Shown one piece after another: positions 6,759 to 8,382 of a stretch of DNA of 8,382 nucleotides. Position 1 is the first letter of the stretch, and each line of letters opens with the position of its first letter. Location of the stretch: assembly GCA_017883345.1 (NCBI GenBank), contig JADGNT010000190.1, positions 1 through 8,382 of the forward strand. The letters run 5' to 3'. Made by a program: the position numbers and the translations under genes. The DNA is from Candidatus Solibacter sp. Its GTDB lineage: Bacteria > Acidobacteriota > Terriglobia > Bryobacterales > Bryobacteraceae. Under the pieces are notes generated by a model. That model saw only the letters and a list, made by a program, of their open reading frames with translations, ran no database searches and was not told the DNA's origin.

Positions 6759-7471
6759 GCGAGGGATTCTGCTACGGGGATGGTAGCAGGAAAATGAGGG
6801 TTGGGGGAGACCGGGGACAGACAGGACTGACAGCGAGTTTCCGGCAAGGTGCGCCGGAAACTCATGCCAGTCTTGTCAGTCCCCGGGGCGACTTGCGGTG
6901 GGGTTGGAGGAACGAAGCCAATTTGGGGTGAAGTGGTTTGGGGTGAAGGAGGTAGAGACGGAGGATCGAGCGCGGGCGGGTCGGGTTCGACGGGCGGGGC
7001 GGGTGCGGGGGCGGCTTCGGCTTCAGCCTTCAGTTTTTCGAGGGCTTGGAGAGCGCGGACTCGGGCGCGGCGGGTGGCATCGAGGCGGTACTGGAGTTTG
7101 GAGAAGGGGGTCGAGTTGCAGGACGCGGAATATCCGAGGGGGTACTTCTGCGGCGTGCGGAATTTGTCGTCGTTCTGGTATAGCCACATTTGGGTTTCGG
7201 CGGTGTCGAGGCGGCGGAGGGTCCACTCGCAGCGGATCAGGTCGTCGACGAAACTGCGGGCGTCGGGAGTGGTGGGTTGGTGGCTCTGGTAGAACTCGTC
7301 GATGAGTTGTTCGAGGTCGGCGACCTTTTCGGAAGGGAGGACGAGGGATTTGGCGTGGATGCCGGTCTTGAGGGCGTTCATGGAAGAGACGGCCTTGCCT
7401 GTGACAGAGGTTGGGCCGGTAGACTGTTGGGAATTGCGGCGGTTGGCTTCTATTTGACGGAGAGTAGACAT
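6755..7471 (-). CDS. Repeat-associated protein of unknown function with a Pro-rich tail
   Basis: A 238-residue soluble protein with no signal peptide or membrane segment. The N-terminus ([16 protein letters not shown] then [22 protein letters not shown], residues 5-46) is a pattern I remember from numerous paralogues in Acidobacteria, with no established function. Residues about 50-150 look helical and charged ([32 protein letters not shown]). Residues about 154-198 are Pro-rich and low-complexity. Residues about 196-221 are encoded by a 76-bp palindrome, so the tail looks acquired. ATG at 7471 is preferred over GTG at 7480: an AGGTG sits just upstream and the N-terminus fits the remembered family. 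The stop overlaps the hypD start as ATGA. It occupies the place where hypC is usually found. The two-hairpin repeat begins 14 nt upstream of the start. Function unknown. Confidence 0.75.
   Translation of the reverse strand: MSTLRQIEANRRNSQQSTGPTSVTGKAVSSMNALKTGIHAKSLVLPSEKVADLEQLIDEFYQSHQPTTPDARSFVDDLIRCEWTLRRLDTAETQMWLYQNDDKFRTPQKYPLGYSASCNSTPFSKLQYRLDATRRARVRALQALEKLKAEAEAAPAPAPPVEPDPPALDPPSLPPSPQTTSPQIGFVPPTPPQVAPGTDKTGMSFRRTLPETRCQSCLSPVSPNPHFPATIPVAESLA
6811..6886. repeat. 76-bp palindrome embedded in the 3' coding region of the 238-aa gene
   Basis: Outer arms 6811-6832 and 6865-6886 pair with two mismatches and one G-U pair, including perfect ends CCGGGGAC/GTCCCCGG. Inner arms GAGTTTCCGGC (6835-6845) and GCCGGAAACTC (6853-6863) pair perfectly over 11 bp across a 7-nt loop. 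The whole folds into one long stem-loop with a small internal bulge. It is read through in frame in the minus-strand gene, contributing peptide [10 protein letters not shown] and flanking residues. Confidence 0.85.
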
Positions 7472-7732
7472 TGGGTGCACCTGGTCCGAGCTGCGCTCGG
7501 ATGGACAGGCTGAAGCCTGTCCTACCTTAACGATAGAGGGGCGATTTGTGGAATTCGGGGATGGTTAGATGTAAATGGTTGAAAACAAGGGGGTGAATAT
7601 TTTAAATGTTTGTAAAACGGAAAAGCGGCCGAAGTGCAAAAAGAGAGCAATAGGCGAGCGATAACTCAAACTTTCGGGCGCGGCCCGATCCGGAACGCAG
7701 GTAATGTGCTCTGAAAGAAGGGAGCCGAGGCA
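7472..7732. other. Intergenic region between the divergent 238-aa gene and the toxin-antitoxin remnant
   Basis: This 261-nt gap carries the two-hairpin repeat at its left end (7485-7522). A distinctly AT-rich section follows at about 7555-7625 (for example GAATATTTTAAATG), a likely place for promoters of one or both divergent units, though I see no convincing -35/-10 pair. A 6-bp hairpin TCGGGC/GCCCGA is at 7674-7688. On the plus strand TAATGT (7702-7707) could be a weak -10, and GGGAG (7720-7724) is a good Shine-Dalgarno 8 nt before the antitoxin ATG. Confidence 0.5.
7485..7522. repeat. Two-hairpin intergenic repeat upstream of the 238-aa gene
   Basis: The first hairpin TCCGAGCTGCGCTCGGA (7485-7501) is identical to 4216-4232. 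The second is a 9-bp stem GGACAGGCT (7503-7511) with AGCCTGTCC (7514-7522) around a GA loop, followed by TACC. It lies in the 5' leader of the 238-aa gene and could affect its transcript. A degenerate copy of the second half is at about 223-239. Confidence 0.8.
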
Positions 7733-7949
7733 ATGGAATTGCATTTCACACCCGAACTCGAAGCGAAGTTGACGCACTCAGCAGCCCAGCAAGGCCGATG
7801 AGTTGGTACAGGACGTTCTTACGCACTATTTCGAAGAAGAAGCCCACTTCGTCGAGGCGGTGAAGCGTGGCGAGGAGGCTTTGCAGCAAGGCGAATATCT
7901 CACCCACGAGCAAGCCGGCCAGCAGCTTCAGCGGTTTCTGCAGCCGTGA
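7733..7949 (+). pseudogene. Frameshifted antitoxin (ParD/CopG-like) of a type II toxin-antitoxin pair
   Basis: The frame starts at ATG 7733 behind a good Shine-Dalgarno (GGGAG at 7720-7724) with MELHFTPELEAKLTHSAAQQ, then GR and a stop at 7799-7801. The rest of the protein continues in another frame from about 7794 (ADELVQDVLTHYFEEE, EAVKRGEEALQQGEYLTHE, ending RFLQP) to TGA 7947-7949. Joined, the pieces give about 72 residues, the usual size for a small antitoxin with a DNA-binding N-terminus and a toxin-binding tail. Its stop overlaps the toxin ATG as TGATG, typical of these operons. A net frame change near 7793-7799, probably a small deletion, disrupts it. Sequencing error or programmed frameshifting are alternatives. 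Family assignment is from pattern memory. Confidence 0.6.
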
Positions 7950-8161
7950 TGGAAGTCCGTTGGTCGTTGCCCGCGGCGCAAGATTTGGAGCGCATTTGCC
8001 AACCTGCGTGGCGGTTGGTTGCCGCCGCCGGTCCGCTGCGAACGCGGCAGTGGGCCGATTGCCATTCGGCCGGACCCAGCATAGGCGTTAGAATAAGCGC
8101 TCGGCCGGACCTCGCTGCTGAATTGCCGGTGCGATGGGCTGTTCTCGCCGGGAATCGGTAA
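7949..8161 (+). pseudogene. Truncated ParE/RelE-family toxin remnant
   Basis: The open frame from ATG 7949 encodes 70 residues. Only the first 18 or so (MEVRWSLPAAQDLERICQ) look like the start of a ParE/RelE toxin, whose usual length is about 90-100 residues. After that the sequence (PAWRLVAAAGPLRTRQW onward) shows none of the family's strands or C-terminal Tyr/Arg motif, in this or other frames. The toxin seems to have been replaced from about 8003 by unrelated DNA, so it is probably inactive. The start overlaps the antitoxin stop. Loss of the toxin would relax selection on the antitoxin and explain its frameshift. Confidence 0.55.
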
Positions 8162-8382
8162 CCCTTGGCGACAAGGCGGGAGCTGCTTCCCAGAAGGCCG
8201 TTTAGGGCCAGTGTACGAGCTGGCGACTACTTGTCCGCATGGCACAGCAAGAGACAGATTTAGGACAGTGGTCCTACTATCGGCATCGCTGCTCGGCGTA
8301 GTGCATCCCTGATCGGTCTGCGGCTCCGGTATCTCTTTGAGCTATCCTCATGTTTATGGAATCTGATCGGGTGCTGGCGCTT
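8162..8382. other. Right-end region without a recognisable gene, possible gene start at 8350/8356
   Basis: I see no conserved coding region, RNA gene or clear hairpin in 8162-8345. Just left of it, the 11-mer TCGGCCGGACC occurs twice (8066-8076 and 8101-8111), perhaps from an old rearrangement. Near the end, TATCCT (8343-8348) resembles a -10 box and is followed 7 nt later by ATG 8356 (MESDRVLAL, open to the window end), with an in-frame ATG at 8350. This spacing would suit a leaderless start, but only nine to eleven codons are visible. Confidence 0.25.

Noticed and set aside
4397..6797. Long plus-strand open frames opposite hypE (316 codons) and hypD (350 codons)
   Set aside because: Both are antisense to unmistakable HypE and HypD sequences and show only GC-bias composition.
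7565..7777. A 70-codon minus-strand frame upstream of the 238-aa gene
   Set aside because: It is antisense to the antitoxin start and crosses AT-rich intergenic DNA; no motif or Shine-Dalgarno supports it.
7867..8245. Small open frames on both strands around the toxin remnant
   Set aside because: They are in other frames or antisense to the toxin-antitoxin remnant and show no conserved pattern or ribosome binding site.

Overview
The window is GC-rich and its main genes are all on the minus strand. The style suggests an Acidobacterium of the Solibacter/Bryobacter type: plant-polymer enzymes, hydrogenase maturation genes, many small palindromic intergenic repeats, and a protein of the '[15 protein letters not shown]' kind that I remember as an expanded family in that group. 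This assignment is inference from memory; no rRNA or marker gene is present.

Layout in minus-strand transcription order (right to left): a 238-aa repeat-associated protein of unknown function (7471-6755); hypD (6758-5670); a 377-nt repeat-filled insert flanked by a duplicated hypD/hypE junction (about 5297-5669); hypE (5296-4262); a short two-hairpin repeat; a secreted pectinesterase with a GH43-like beta-propeller at its C-terminus (4190-2460); and a secreted GH67-like glycoside hydrolase (2445-235). Positions 1-204 hold a nested palindromic element, probably also the transcription end of the run. On the plus strand to the right lies a decayed toxin-antitoxin pair: a frameshifted antitoxin (7733-7949) and a truncated ParE/RelE-like toxin (7949-8161). 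No gene is recognisable after that, apart from a possible gene start in the last 30 bases.

Function: HypD and HypE act together to build the cyanide ligands of the [NiFe]-hydrogenase active site. The two secreted carbohydrate enzymes form a separate module that probably acts on pectin and uronic-acid-containing plant polymers. HypC, HypF and hydrogenase structural genes are not in the window.

Most unusual point: the hypD/hypE boundary is present twice, about 377 nt apart. hypD's stop overlaps the start of a 126-codon open frame as ATGA, and that frame's stop overlaps the hypE start as another ATGA. Similar stop/start overlaps join the 238-aa protein to hypD and hypE to the longest pectinesterase frame. 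Repeat insertions therefore sit between cotranscribed genes without breaking a possible translational-coupling chain. A 76-bp palindrome is also embedded inside the 3' coding part of the 238-aa protein.
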